Shown one piece after another: positions 12,394 through 24,498 of a stretch of 64,000 nucleotides of DNA. The translations under genes and the position numbers were made by a program. Origin of the DNA: Chionis minor (Eukaryota > Chordata > Aves > Charadriiformes > Chionididae); the NCBI GenBank assembly GCA_013398295.1, contig VZSF01001143.1, positions 124,001 to 188,000 on the forward strand. Reading direction: 5' to 3'. Positions within the stretch are counted from its first letter, which is position 1. The number at the start of each line of letters is the position of its first letter. The notes under the pieces were generated by a model. That model had not been told where the DNA came from and ran no database searches. It worked only from the letters and a program-made list of their open reading frames with translations.

Positions 12394-14239
12394 ATTAATA
12401 GATTTAAAAAACCCAAACAACTAAAAATTCAAAACAAATTCAATTGTGTGGGACTACACGCCACAATTAATGGATGATGAAAACACAGAAGAAAGGCAAT
12501 AAATACAGGCCAATGACTGTGTTACCAACTATGTCCAGAGGGTGATGGTAAGCAAGAGGACACAGAAAGGGGGGAGAACAAACAAACAAACAAATGCCCT
12601 CTACCCCCCACTCCAAAGGCCACTGAAGCATGGAGCTATTAGCCCAAAGGAGGAAGGCTCAGCGGGGAGGCAGGGAAGATGCTCCACACACACCTTGGCC
12701 CACCACAGCCAAGAGGTGGTGGGTTTAGCTACTGGATCACAGCTGGTGCCAGAGCACACCCTGGCTCTCAGGAAAGCTCGGAATACAGGGCAGGACAGCG
12801 CGGGAAGGGGCAGAAAGATGAAACTGTGCCTGCTGTAAGCTAACAAAGTTCGCACACAATATACCCAACGCAGAGCCTCCAGTAAGCAAACAGTTGCTAG
12901 AGCACAAACAGGCTGCAGTGACACAGAGGATCTCCTCTCCAGCTTTACCAGTGGCAAAAACGATGGGCACAAGCAAAGATGACTGACTGAAACGCCTCTA
13001 CATGCAGCTCAGCCCACGGATTTTGCTAAAAGCTGTGCAGAAATACAACTTTTCCTCTCCTGACAAGCGCAGTAAGCTCGCAGTAATGCAGACAAGTGGA
13101 CGGGACAGCACCCAATTCACGGTGATCACCACCTTTTGCCCCCAGGGTTGACAGCAGTTATCAGGACACCACTATAACTGCAAATTCCCAGGAGCAGAAG
13201 ATACAGCTGCCAGATGAAGGGAATGAAGGTACTGCTGTACCTGCATTGCAAGTACTCCATTACCAACCATCCACAGCATGAAATACTTCACCTACACCTC
13301 TGACAAACAATGAACTACAGGAAATGTCAATGACACCAAACCCAGAAACAACAAACCATTTTGTCAAAGAGGAACCAGCAGAACATCTTGCAGGTATAGA
13401 AACACACCTCTGAAAGCTTCTGAAAAACAATGATACCACAATTATTCGTATGTTCTAGTTGCTGGGGTAAACAGCAGCTGTAGGTGCCTTTATCTGCCTG
13501 GAGCCCATGAAACCCTGTACCTAGCGGCAGCAGGGAACGATGCTCTTGAGAAGTACATTCAGCTCCCGATGCAGACTGTTATACCACACAGTATATAAAT
13601 GAGTGTCTAACTAAGCTGGAAGATCGTAATTTTTACCATTCCTGGAGAATTAAATTTAGGATGGGATGGTAACTGGGAAAAAAAGCTTAAGAAGTGTACT
13701 TCTGTGGGAATAGAGCATTGCTGCCGGAAGATGAATAGCACTTCCTCAGGGCAGTCAGCCTGTGTAAGGCACGAGAAATATTCACGACTCCGGCAGCAAG
13801 CAGCCCTCTTGGCTCCCACGCCGCACAAGCGCAGCCCGCAGAGCCACTGCCGCACGGCACGGGAGGAGGCCACTCCGTCCAAACCACACTGCCACCGGCT
13901 TGCAGAGCCAACACAGGACAGACGGCGTCTCCTTCTGCCTGAGGACTCCTCTAACGCTTGTCTGCTCTTCGCTGCTTGCACCGGAGAGCTCAGATCCTTC
14001 TGCTGCTGTTATCAGCTTCATTTTTTACACTCAACTTTAATGCCATTAGTGGACACGGGCTAACAAGACCACTGCACTGCAAAAAGGGGTTAATGCTCCA
14101 CACCCGGGTACATAACCATAGTTGTATTAAAGAATTTATCACTCCTCTCATAAATTCTGAGCAATACAGAAGCATTCAGATACCAACTCACCTCCAACAC
14201 ATGCGGTTTGTTAACAAGGAAAAAAAAAAATTATAATCC

Positions 14240-14283
14240 CTGCCAGCAGCTTGCTGGCAGTTAATATCACAATTAGTGATCAC
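14240..14283. repeat. Two adjacent inverted repeats
   Basis: A perfect 9-bp stem (CTGCCAGCA, loop GCT, TGCTGGCAG; 14240-14260) is followed by ATCAC-AATTA-GTGAT (14266-14280). The latter overlaps the palindrome GTGATCAC. The AATTAG core is homeodomain-like. Confidence 0.6.
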
Positions 14284-15520
14284 CTAGCAACAGGCAAGCA
14301 AACTTCCTCTCCAATCAAAGGGAAAAAACCTCTACTAACCTGGGCTAATGACAATACATAAAAAGTATCTGGAAGGTGTATGTTAAGGTATTTCCTGATT
14401 TTAATGAAAAGTGATTACTATAGAGATTTTAAATATATAAATCCATTACTCCATCTTCTCGAATTTTCCATAACTGACAAAACAGCATTCTTAAAGAGAT
14501 TTATGAACTCACAATACTAATTTTTAATTTATGAAGGCTGATCTAATATTCTGGTAATGCTTCTCTTTCCTCTGCAATTCCCTCTTTTATTGTCTCTCAG
14601 TATCTCTCACCTACTGCGACATGTGGGATCGAGACTTTAAGCTCCTAGGTGGAGTCTTTCCCGGTTTCTCTAGGGTGTCTAACACATTTTCAAGCGAATA
14701 ATAAAATTTTGATCTCTTGCACACTCTAAATGAGTTTTCTATATGACACGACTGCCAGAGGGATTACATCTAAATTTTTATTAAAGACAAAAGAAAAGTT
14801 GCTCAGGAAAGACATTCATGAATGGAACACCTGAAAATAAAATTTAATGTTATTTTTTGAAAGATGAAGTGGAAAGTTGGCCAAATCTTTACGTTCTCCA
14901 AATAGCCAAAGCTGTTCTTCTGCCACTGTCTGCACTTAAAATAAGTAATTAAGCAAGAAAAGAGAGTGAAAGAAAAAAAAAAAAAGGATTAAAAAAGCTT
15001 CTCAAATTTCCAGAATTAGGGATAAAAAGGGCAGTTCTTAATTTCAAGAAAAACATGGTCATGTGTCTTCTGGAGACCATCAATGACTCTGCTGTGGTGC
15101 TAAAAAGCAGCTCTCACTGCTGATGTGATAGATGAAGCCTTCTTGTCCCCCTGGTGAGACCCTGTAGCCTTCAGCCAGAATTTTGGACTTTGCCGAGAGC
15201 TGAATGCATGTTTATGAACAACAATGGAACATTTGTTCTTTAAATAAATAAAAAAATCCTAATTTCTACAGAGAGTTGTTGTTTTAAGAGAGATGGCTAT
15301 TTCAGGTATGCCAGCCACGGTGCAAAATGCAAATTTCTCACTAATCTGTGTTTAAATATTTTAATACATTTATTGTGAACACATTAGAATTCTAGGCCAA
15401 ATACTGAAATAGGAAAAAGTCCAGATATATTTGAAAATTCATAGTGAGACAACTGTCCCATGTTACTTTTAATTTAAGAAGATTTGTCTCCATTGGGAAA
15501 TGGGAGATGCCGGCTATCAG

Positions 15521-15600
15521 CCTCCAATTCTAATTCTGCCTCTACCCCTGAATCACACAGTGACTTCAGGCAAGTCACTTCATCCTTTCTGTCTACATTT
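15521..15600 (+). repeat. MIR-like SINE remnant
   Basis: Phrases in order (AATTCTGCCTCTACCC, CACAGTGACTTCAGGCAAGTC, then ACTTCATCCTTTCTG) follow the MIR consensus order of CTCTGCCACT, GTGTGACCTTGGGCAAGTCAC and TTAACCTCTCTG. This is an old amniote repeat copy with no activity. Confidence 0.6.
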
Positions 15601-16526
15601 TATTTTTCTTCTTTCGTGTTGAGACCAGGAATACGTTCTTACCGACACGGTCTACATATCTCTGGGAGGAATAAAGAATTGTTAAGTAACAACACAATAG
15701 CTGAGGGAATAGCCTTTTGAAGTGCATGTAGTTAAAAAAGGAACAACACAGCTCACTTCTGGAGCATGGGTTGCTATTTGTTCCCACTTTCCTGATTTTG
15801 AAGTAAGGAAAAACACTGCAGGTTACTTCACATGATGTAGTGCCGTGTTTCTCCTTATTTCACAACTGCTATTAAATGGTTCCTAGACTATCTATCACTG
15901 GATGAAAAACTGGTGGCTGTCAAGCTGGGGAAACTTCAGTTATCTAAACTTGCTCATGCGCTGCGGAGCGTGCCTCTGCCAGCTCGTGCAGGTACTGCAG
16001 GTCAGTCCCCTGAAGCCCCCCTGAACAGAAGACCCCGTTTCAGACAGCCATTGGCCTCTAAGACCACAGAGGACTGTGGCCCGTTTTGGGCCATAGCAGC
16101 ATCAAATGCTAAGCAGTCCAGCAGGGAGAAGTTTGATTCTCTTTTATTCTACAAAATCAGAAATGGACCGCTCCAGTTTTCTGACGATAGCCTTCATTTG
16201 CTGCAAAACAAGCAAGGGGGTTCATTTCTGTTTCGGTTTGACTGCATTAGAATTGCACTGGAAGAAAAAAAAAAGTTGTTAATCTCAGATTCCAGAAAAT
16301 AAATGAGTCCTAGCAATTGCCTATATCTAGGCTCACCTTCATTTTCAACCTGACGTAAAGAGTCTGCTTTGACAGCTAATGCTACAGCACAGACAAGGCT
16401 CTAGAGAACTTCCACGCCGATCACCTGAGCCACAGTGAAACTGCAGAGCTGCCGCCCAGGCACAACACTATAAAGCTCTACTAAAAGAAGCGTTTCTCCC
16501 AAATTGAAACTGATTAAATTTTTAAA

Positions 16527-16580
16527 AAGCCCAAGGTCACTCAGCTGACTTCTGTTATTCTAGTCCTGAATTCTCCGTTT
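16527..16580 (-). repeat. MIR-like SINE remnant
   Basis: AAGCCCAAGGTCACTCAGCT followed by GACTTCTG and ATTCTAGTCCTGA matches the reversed central MIR motif (GCCCAAGGTCACACAGCTAG) and its flank. It is short and degraded. Confidence 0.5.
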
Positions 16581-17183
16581 ATTATTTTTGCAGAACTTCA
16601 AACAGCTTTGCTGGTAGACCTGCCTGGATTTCATAAATACTTTCTAGACGAGGCTCCCACTCACATTTCTAACCATGGTTTAACCACGGCCTGTCAGTCA
16701 GTCAGACTTGTGGTTAATGATACACATCTCTGCTACAACAGCTTGTCACCCATTAGTGAGAATACACTGCTTGTTAATTTTAAAGACACCAATGTACCTT
16801 GAACATGCACAAAGTTATAAACGTGCACACGCAAAAGGACAAATCTGATCTCCAATGAAACAGAAATAGACAGGAAAAAGGAAAGAGAGGCCTTTAAGTC
16901 CCCAGCACAAATGCTTCAAGTCGCTTGCTGAAATTCTTGTTTATCCGGTATGGTGCGATTCCCCATTTCACCAATTTAAGTACTAAGGAAACTCAAAACT
17001 AAGCATGACCCGGAGGCTGCTGCCAGGATGAACTCCCCCTCCACCGCTTGCTCAAAGCCAAGGCGCTTACCAGCTGAAATTTTCCATACTTGGTCTTTCT
17101 CATTAATCTTGAATGAATGTGGTTCAGATGATTCAGAACTAATCTGGCTTCTGGAATTACAGCAGCGGAGGACAAAACGAATG

Positions 17184-17217
17184 TTTAACCTCTCCCCTGG
17201 AACATTTAACCTCTCCC
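17184..17217 (+). repeat. 13-bp direct repeat, 21-bp period
   Basis: TTTAACCTCTCCC occurs at 17184-17196 and again at 17205-17217, which is either a small local duplication or paired binding sites. Confidence 0.7.
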
Positions 17218-17792
17218 AGATGCTGAGGGTATTTTTCCCTGGGAAGCTTAATGTGCTTATAGGCTCCGCGGCACTGCAGAGGAGCGTGCCGAGATTTGCA
17301 GTCATTGGCCCGTACACCAAAGTGTTTGATGCAATGTCAGAAAGTTACGTAAAAGCAGAAAATATGATGATAATAGTAACAAAACAGAAGTCAAGTACTC
17401 ATGTATTTGGAAAGTTCCAATTAAATTTTTTGATTAATCTCAATTGTACCTTTTCATGCATACCTGCTACATGAGTCCTGCATTCAGTGGTCACACTCTT
17501 ATCCCCCCAGAAGATCCGTGCCTGAGGATCACACTGCACAGCGTGTAAGGTGCTCAAAACATGAACAACAGTCAGATTGCGGGTGCTTCTATCACCAACA
17601 CAAAAGTTTAATGCACAAACATCAAGTTATCCCTAGAGATACATTTTTAGAAATAAGCTGCTAAGGTCTAAAAAAATTTAGTATCAAAATTTGTCACTTT
17701 TCACTCATTCACATTCCTGTTTGAAGCACTCAGAGCTGTATTTTACGGATGGGGAAGGGACAGATCAACACACACATGAAACTACAGCACCT

Positions 17793-17806
17793 AACACGCG
17801 CGTGTT
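17793..17806. promoter_or_regulatory. 14-bp perfect palindrome AACACGCGCGTGTT
   Basis: This is a perfect dyad with a CACGCGCGTG core in otherwise CpG-poor intron. CACGCG is a class C site used by HES-type repressors. Retention of three CpGs in a CpG-depleted setting hints at constraint or low methylation. Confidence 0.4.
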
Positions 17807-20659
17807 CTACCTTGCAGTCTGGGTCTACAGACGTAACAAAAGAGGGAAGCAAATATAGTACTTTTTGCATTCAGAAGCATTGTAGGGACTTCATCTAGAT
17901 CAATCTTCCCACCCACAGAGCTACTGTTTTCATTCACAGAAAGGAAAACACACAGACAGAGCTAAGAGCGTACCTCCAGAAGAGCCAGTAAACAGTGGCA
18001 GACCAGGAGCAGCCCCCCCGGACACGCCACCTCCCTGTTCCAGGCCCCTGCTGCCAACCCACACTGCTGCTGTGTTGGGGCTCCTCATTCCTGACTGACA
18101 CTAGTTGCACCTCCCAGAGCTCAGTCTTTTCTAAACATATCCCAAACGCCTTAGGCTGGATGCAAAGGAAATGAAAAGCAGAATTATAATATACTCTCCA
18201 CTGTACAGTGAATATAAAGCAAACACTGCAAGTCTGACCAAATTCTATACTATCAGCCCAATCCAGTCAGGAGAAGACAGGAATTTTCCATTTTTACCAG
18301 AAGAGCCTTCAACTCAACAAAGCCTCAAATTCAAGGGGCAGAGCAGATGCAACCTCCCGGGTATTTACACTGTACAGCTTCTTCCAAAATGAAGAAACAC
18401 CTCTGACCTGTGGTTGGGAACTGCACATGATCTGCAATTCTCTGGTCTCCAGAACAAGAGCACTCCTAGTTATTTTTACAGTAACAATAACCACAGCACC
18501 CAACTTCCGGTATCTTCTACTTAACATTTTCAAACCAGAGCTACGAAATAATGAATTCCACACATTCTGCAAATCTAACTGTAAACAAATACTCAGAGGA
18601 CTTCATTTTGACTCATTTTTAAATTGCCTTTAGCCACTTTCATCTTAGCAGAAAAATAAACCTCCCACCTGTAATGGGAAATAAAATTAATTGTGCATCT
18701 TTATCTCTAATCCGTACCTCTCCACGCAGCTGTTCAGCCTGTTGAGAATACTAACGTTGTCCTTAATAATATTCTAATCATTTTCTCAAGTTACAATATT
18801 ACCTGCATGAATGAAGGAACTCAGTAAGGAGAAGAAAAGCTGACCTTCACATAATTTATATCAGGAAGTCACCCCTCTACCTTTAAGCCAGTGATTCTTT
18901 ATATGACTGATGAAGCTGCATCTCTACCAAGGAGACTACTTTTCCAGAAACTTGTCTTACAACATCATTATTTCAACAAATCTTGTCTTCCCTGGTGGAA
19001 TTTGTGATCTGGTATACATTTCCCTCCATTTGCTGCTTCTCCTCAGCTGCTTGTGCAGAAATTGGACGTGACTCAGTAAAGACAGGGCTTAAACACTGCA
19101 CTTCACTCTGGGGTTCTCAGCAGAAAGCAGAGGTGCAGAAATAAAGGCTGTATGAGGAAAGGTGAAGGTGGGCAGGCAATCGTTTTTTGACGAGATACTG
19201 GTTTCTGCACCTCTTTTATCTGCTGTGACTTCATGTGCAGAAGGTTGAAAAAAATCATTACGAACATGAAAAAGTCACAAAAAGTCACAAATATTTAACT
19301 TTACTGTTTCTGCACGGTATATCTAAACAGCAGTTTGGTAACAACCTTCTGCCAAAACACAAAGCCTAGAAGGAGAGTCTAGGCCATTCACTCTCTCTTG
19401 ATAAAGCTCAAAAAAGTTAAAGAATAAAACCAAACGTGACAATCCAGCAATCCTCTGTGCCCCTCACCAAACAGCTCTGGTTTATCAGGCAGTGGAGGAG
19501 AACGCAAGCTCTCTCCTTGACCAGCCAAGAGGTTCTGGGAGGTCCATCCGTTGGTGGGCAACCCCAAAACCCAAGGTACTTCACTAACGAAGAGCACAAT
19601 CTTTGCGGGCACCAAAAGGAGTCGCTAAGGATGAGCGTGGTTGTCCGTCAGATACTGTGTAATTCTGCTTCCAGTTGAATCAGTGTCTGCCATGTGGTTA
19701 CAAAAATTCCTCATTAGTATTAACTAGCAAAAATATGTTCATGAGTGTATGTGCACTCTCACTCTCTCTATGTAATTAATCCCTGGAGTAAAGCTGTTCC
19801 TTGGATCATCTCAAATATAGAAAATCAATGAGTTAGCTTACAGGAAACAATTAATTATGGTTCACTGGTGTTTAGAAAGAGACACTGACACCCTGACATC
19901 CTCAGATAGCATTCGTGCCCTCTAAAGCAGCAAATCACAGAAAGCAACAAACTATGCTTTTCAAACATCAGATGACCTCAAGCTTGCTCGTTCTAGTGAA
20001 ATGATACTCATCGGTCATAAAATGAATGGGACATAACCTTTTAAACATTAAAGAGGCGATTAATTTATAGCACATCCGTTTACTACAACCAATTAAGCAG
20101 AAATATTTTCTTCACGTGTTAACATAACTTCTGACAAATCACGGGGTGGGGGAAATGGAACAAACGACTTTGCCAAACCATTCTAGTTAATTCTCATGTT
20201 GGTGGTTTCATTGATATTCAAGTCCTTTTTTTCAGTGTCATATACAGTGCATCACTGAATTTTCCCAATACTCAAAGGACCGAAAATAAACAGGCATAAA
20301 TTGGAAAGCAGCAAGCCCAGCCATTGGCAGCACTGAACCAGCCAGCCAGCTGCCTCTGCTGGGTGCAGCAAATACCACCCGCGGCTCTCAGTTCAACTGG
20401 AACATGCTCAACCACCTTTTTAGAAATCCCTGGGCCTAAACTGTACATCACAGAAACATGACTTGAAGTGAAGCAGGACTTGGATGGTATCAGCAGAAAT
20501 CGTTGTCAACTCAGTGCACTCTTTACCCTCTTCAAACCATTTCTGCTGACCTGCAAAGACGACTTGCCATTCTGTCTTCATTGCCAACCCCTGCCTAAAC
20601 TGTCTCCTCCTCCACATTATCCCCTTTGTTGAATCCCTTTTGGGTTTTATTATTGTCTT

Positions 20660-21796
20660 TCTTCTACTTCATAAAGTTTATGGTTCCCATAACATCCTCA
20701 TAGGAAAGCTTAGGAAGTGTGGGTTAGATGAGTGGACAGTGGGGTGGATTGACAGCTGGCTGAACGGCAGAGCTCAGAGCGTTGTGACCAGTGGGGCAGA
20801 GTCTAGTCGGAGGCCTGTAACTGGTGGTGCTCCCCAGGGATCAGTACTGGAGCCAGTCTTGTTCAACGTATTCATCAATGACCTGGATGAAGGCATAGAG
20901 TGTACCCTCAGAAAGTTTGCTGATGACACAAAACTGGGAGGGGTGGCTGACACACCAGAAGGCTGTGCTGCCATTCAGCGTGACCTGGACAGGCTGGAGA
21001 CTGGGGCAGAGAGGAACTATATTAAGTTCAACAAAGGCAAGTGTAGGGTCCTGCACCTGGGGAGGAATAACCCCATGCACCAGTACAGGTTGGGGGCTGA
21101 CCTGCTGGAAAGCAGCTCTGCAGAGAGGGACCTGGGAGACCTGGTGGACAACAGGATGACCATGAGGCAGCAATGTGCCCTTGTGGCCAAGAAGGCCATT
21201 GCCATACTGGTGCATCAAAAAGGTGTGACCAGCAGGTCGAGGAAGGTCATCCTCCCCCTCTGCCCTGGTGAAGCCACATCTGGAGTACTGTGTCCAGTTC
21301 TGGGCCCCCCAGTTCAAGAAGGACAGGGAACTACTGGAGAGCATCCAGTGGAGGGCTACAAAGGAGATCAAGGGACTGGAGCATCTCTCTTATAGGGAGA
21401 GGCTGAGAGACCTGGGTCTGTTTAGCCTGGATAAAAGAAGACCGAGAGGGGATCTTGCCAATGCTTATAAATATCTAAAGGGCGGGTGTCAAGACGAGGG
21501 GGCCAGACTCTCTTCCATGGTGCATGGCAACAGGACAAGGGGAACGGGCACAGACTGGAACACAGGAAATTCCATCTCAACATGAGGAAAATCTTTACTT
21601 GGAGGGTGACAGAGCACTGGAACAGGCTGCCCAGAGAAGTGGTGGAGTCTCCTTCTCTGGAGATACTCAAAACCCACCTGGACACGTTCCTGTCCAGCCT
21701 CCTCTAGGTGAACCTGCTTTGGCAGGGGGATTGGACCAGATGATCTCCAAAAGTACCTTCCGCCCCTTACCAGCCTCTGACACTGTGATTTTGTAC
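20660..21796 (+). mobile_element. CR1 LINE, 5'-truncated, dead reverse-transcriptase fragment
   Basis: This is a chicken-repeat-1 non-LTR retrotransposon copy, lying opposite to FOXN3. It keeps the 3' part of ORF2. The reverse-transcriptase palm reads PQGSV, then NDLDEG, then the catalytic FADD box (codons at 20916-20927), followed by DTPEGCAAIQRDLDRL and the downstream [11 protein letters not shown] and [12 protein letters not shown] blocks, ending in TEHWNRLPREVVESPS. The frame is broken by single-base losses near 21250-21268 and 21541-21546, so no functional protein is made. The copy lacks the 5' UTR, ORF1, the endonuclease and the first part of the RT domain. The 3' UTR with the GGACCAGATGATCTCC motif ends near 21796 at a degraded CTGTGATTTTG tail, as is normal for CR1. 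Confidence 0.95.
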
Positions 21797-22470
21797 AGCC
21801 TTTAGCATCTCAGCACGGGAAAACTTCACAACTAAAGCTTTATTAAGCCATTTAGACAAGTCTCACGGACAGGACAAGAGCTTGTGTTTCTTCACCAATC
21901 CTTCTTCAGGATCTCTTGATCTCTCATTCCTTCCTGGCAGGACTCTAGAATAGGCTGTGAAGGCTAGAAAGCAGCAGGTCAGAATCACTATGAGAGCAGC
22001 ATAATGGAATAAAAAACAAAATGGACAAAAATTAGCATTTAACAAGTGATTTGTATGGGAATTAAAACATGTTTATAAACAAGTCCAAAGAGCTCAGCTC
22101 CAAGAATAGAGCGCAGAATGTCCTATTTTAATGTTTTTGTTTACAGAAAAAAGGTCCTTTCTATTAAAAGAGAGGTTTTCTCAAAGCGTGTATTCCCACA
22201 CAACCCAATATTGCCCATTATTCACGGTACAATAGCCTGAATGGGAAGATGATGCCCGTTAACCTCTCAGTGCCAGACTGGCAGACAACTATAACCATTT
22301 GCCTATGAAACCAGGTTTAGCAGGGGCTTGTGTGAAACACAAGAGTAAGGGAAATCAAGAGCATGGCAGAACTGACTATTCCTCCATGTCAGTAAACTCC
22401 CCTAAACTTGTGGGCATAGTGAACTGAAAGCAGGGCTTTTGAGCCTGACTACATAGGTGTTTCACACTGA

Positions 22471-22530
22471 GAAGTTGAAAAGGAGAAAGAGAAAGGGAGA
22501 AGGAGAGAGAGAGAGAGAGAGAAAGAGAAG
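22471..22530 (+). repeat. GA-rich microsatellite
   Basis: A GAAA/GGAGAA purine tract has an uninterrupted (GA)n core at about 22503-22522. It creates the Ser/Phe/Leu repeat at the end of a spurious 252-codon minus-strand frame. Confidence 0.9.
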
Positions 22531-24466
22531 CTGCTCACAGATACATTCATGATCCCTCCACACCTTTTGAGTCTATGCCACCCCAAGAGAAAGAGCTTCC
22601 CTCTTGGGAAGGGCAGAAAAGGACTCACTGTTTCATGTAGTCTTGAACGTACCAAACCAAAAAATTTCCTACTAAATCTGCAATGTCTGTAACTCTCTTC
22701 TGTAATTCTTGCTTTTGAAATTCTCTTTCTGGAGGGAGAGGGAGCGGGGGAAAGCCCCCCTATGTCTCCAAGCAAGCTCTGGTCTTCAGCCCTAGACACA
22801 TTTACCGTCACATGAATGTGCATCATGGTCTCTTCAACAGGGCAGCAGAGCTTAGTGCCCACTTCCCTCCCAGAGGAAGAGAACACCGCACGCACCACTA
22901 TAGCACTGACAGGAGACCATACTTTTAATTGAAGTAGGAACTGCCTGATTTGCATCTCTGAACAGGCCAACAAACAAAAACCAGCACTGAAACTCATCTG
23001 TAAGATGGGTGATGAAAGGGTGACTCCGGTGCTGGTCCCATAGTAACCACCACGAGAAAAGTTTCCCCAAAATAAAAAAAGGGACTTCAATCTGCCTCCT
23101 TTCCTTGGCTTCCCTTTTAAAGAATACAAATAAGCTTCCTGAAAAACAACGGCCTTTTGATGAGGCAATAGCTTTCCTCCGTGTTTTTGTTTGTTTGTTG
23201 AAAACACTTTGATTTCACAGGAAGCACTAACAAATGCAACTGGGGATCAACTTAGTTAAAGAACCTTAAAAAGCAACAGGACACACATCTCCTACTTCAG
23301 CCACTAAACTGGATTGTCTCACTGGCTCGAGCAAAACTGCTGAATTATTTCCCTAACAAAAGAAAGGCGCTTTTAGGTCCTATAATCTCATTTCAAATCC
23401 TTTTACCCACTCCCTACTCTTTTTGGCCTTGAAATTGCAATCCTCTTTCAGGACTAATCTCGGGACTAATTGGTGCCAGCACTCCAGTTTCTCTCGCAGT
23501 TTCTTCCCCCTCCTTCTCGCATTGTTCAGGTGCTGAAAAGGACGGCGGGCCAGGGTTCAGCGCCCCTATAATGAGCCTGTTCCTACAGAGTAACTGTTAA
23601 TAATTAGCCGGAAGCATTTTGTCTTTAAATTGCACAGCATGAGCAGCAAGATTTTGCAGAGCCAAAGAATCGCTTCACTGTTGCTCAAGGAGCTCCACAA
23701 GTTTGCGGGCAATCTGCAGGCCGGGCACGTGGAGGGCCGGGTGGAATGGAGGGTATCGTGCCCAGGCTGAGCTCCATGAGCCGGGTGCACCGGTGTTTTC
23801 CAGAGCTCCGCCGGCAACAGGAAGAAGTAGGGAAGCGAGGGAGTGCCCCACACATCTCGCTTCCAGCACTGTGGCAGTGCCGCCACCAAGGAATGCGTCG
23901 ACGTGACAGGACCAAGTTGGTGTGGTGAAAGGACAGCCTTTGTTTAAGAAATATTCCAGAATACAATTCCCTGAAGAATAACGAGCAAAGAGGAGATTTA
24001 AGAAAGCCTGCTACTTTTCAGCTAATGACTGTATTTGCAGGTAGTGCCAAAAAGGAACAATGACTTCTCTTACCGAGGGACTATCAGTGTTGACCATTTC
24101 CCAGCCAAACTTGGAAGCAAAATTAGTTTTTCTGTAATTGGAAACTCCTATCTAGCTAGTGCATTAAAATAAAACCAGAAAAAGAGCTGGTTCCAATGGA
24201 CATTTGTTTCCAGCAAACCTAAAGCTAACCTTGAGCAAAATAAGCCAAAAGGTTCAAAAGTTTTTGAAGCTGGTAGGACTGCATCAGCAAGAGTCCCCAT
24301 AAAGTTCTGACACTTAGACATTGTGCAGTGTCTTCTACTGTCTTGAAGATGAAGGACAACACAAAAACCTCCATCTGATGAGCAATACATTGCTTACATT
24401 GTACCCCAAGGAGTGCTCTGGAGTTTAAACGCAATTGTGACTAGATCTACACCCTGGTTCACTACT

Positions 24467-24498
24467 GCATGCCTGTAGGCACCTGCAAGCAGGCATGC
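24467..24498. repeat. Inverted repeat, 9-bp stem
   Basis: GCATGCCTG and CAGGCATGC are separated by 14 bases. It is a stable short hairpin with no extended stem. Confidence 0.6.

Noticed and set aside
13459..13474. GTTGCTGGGGTAAA as a further X-box
   Set aside because: The second half-site ends AAA instead of AAC. It is one mismatch off in a key position.
22449..23207. 252-codon minus-strand frame, the longest free of N
   Set aside because: It ends in a Ser/Phe/Leu repeat read from the GA microsatellite, has no recognisable domain and no supporting splice or promoter signal.
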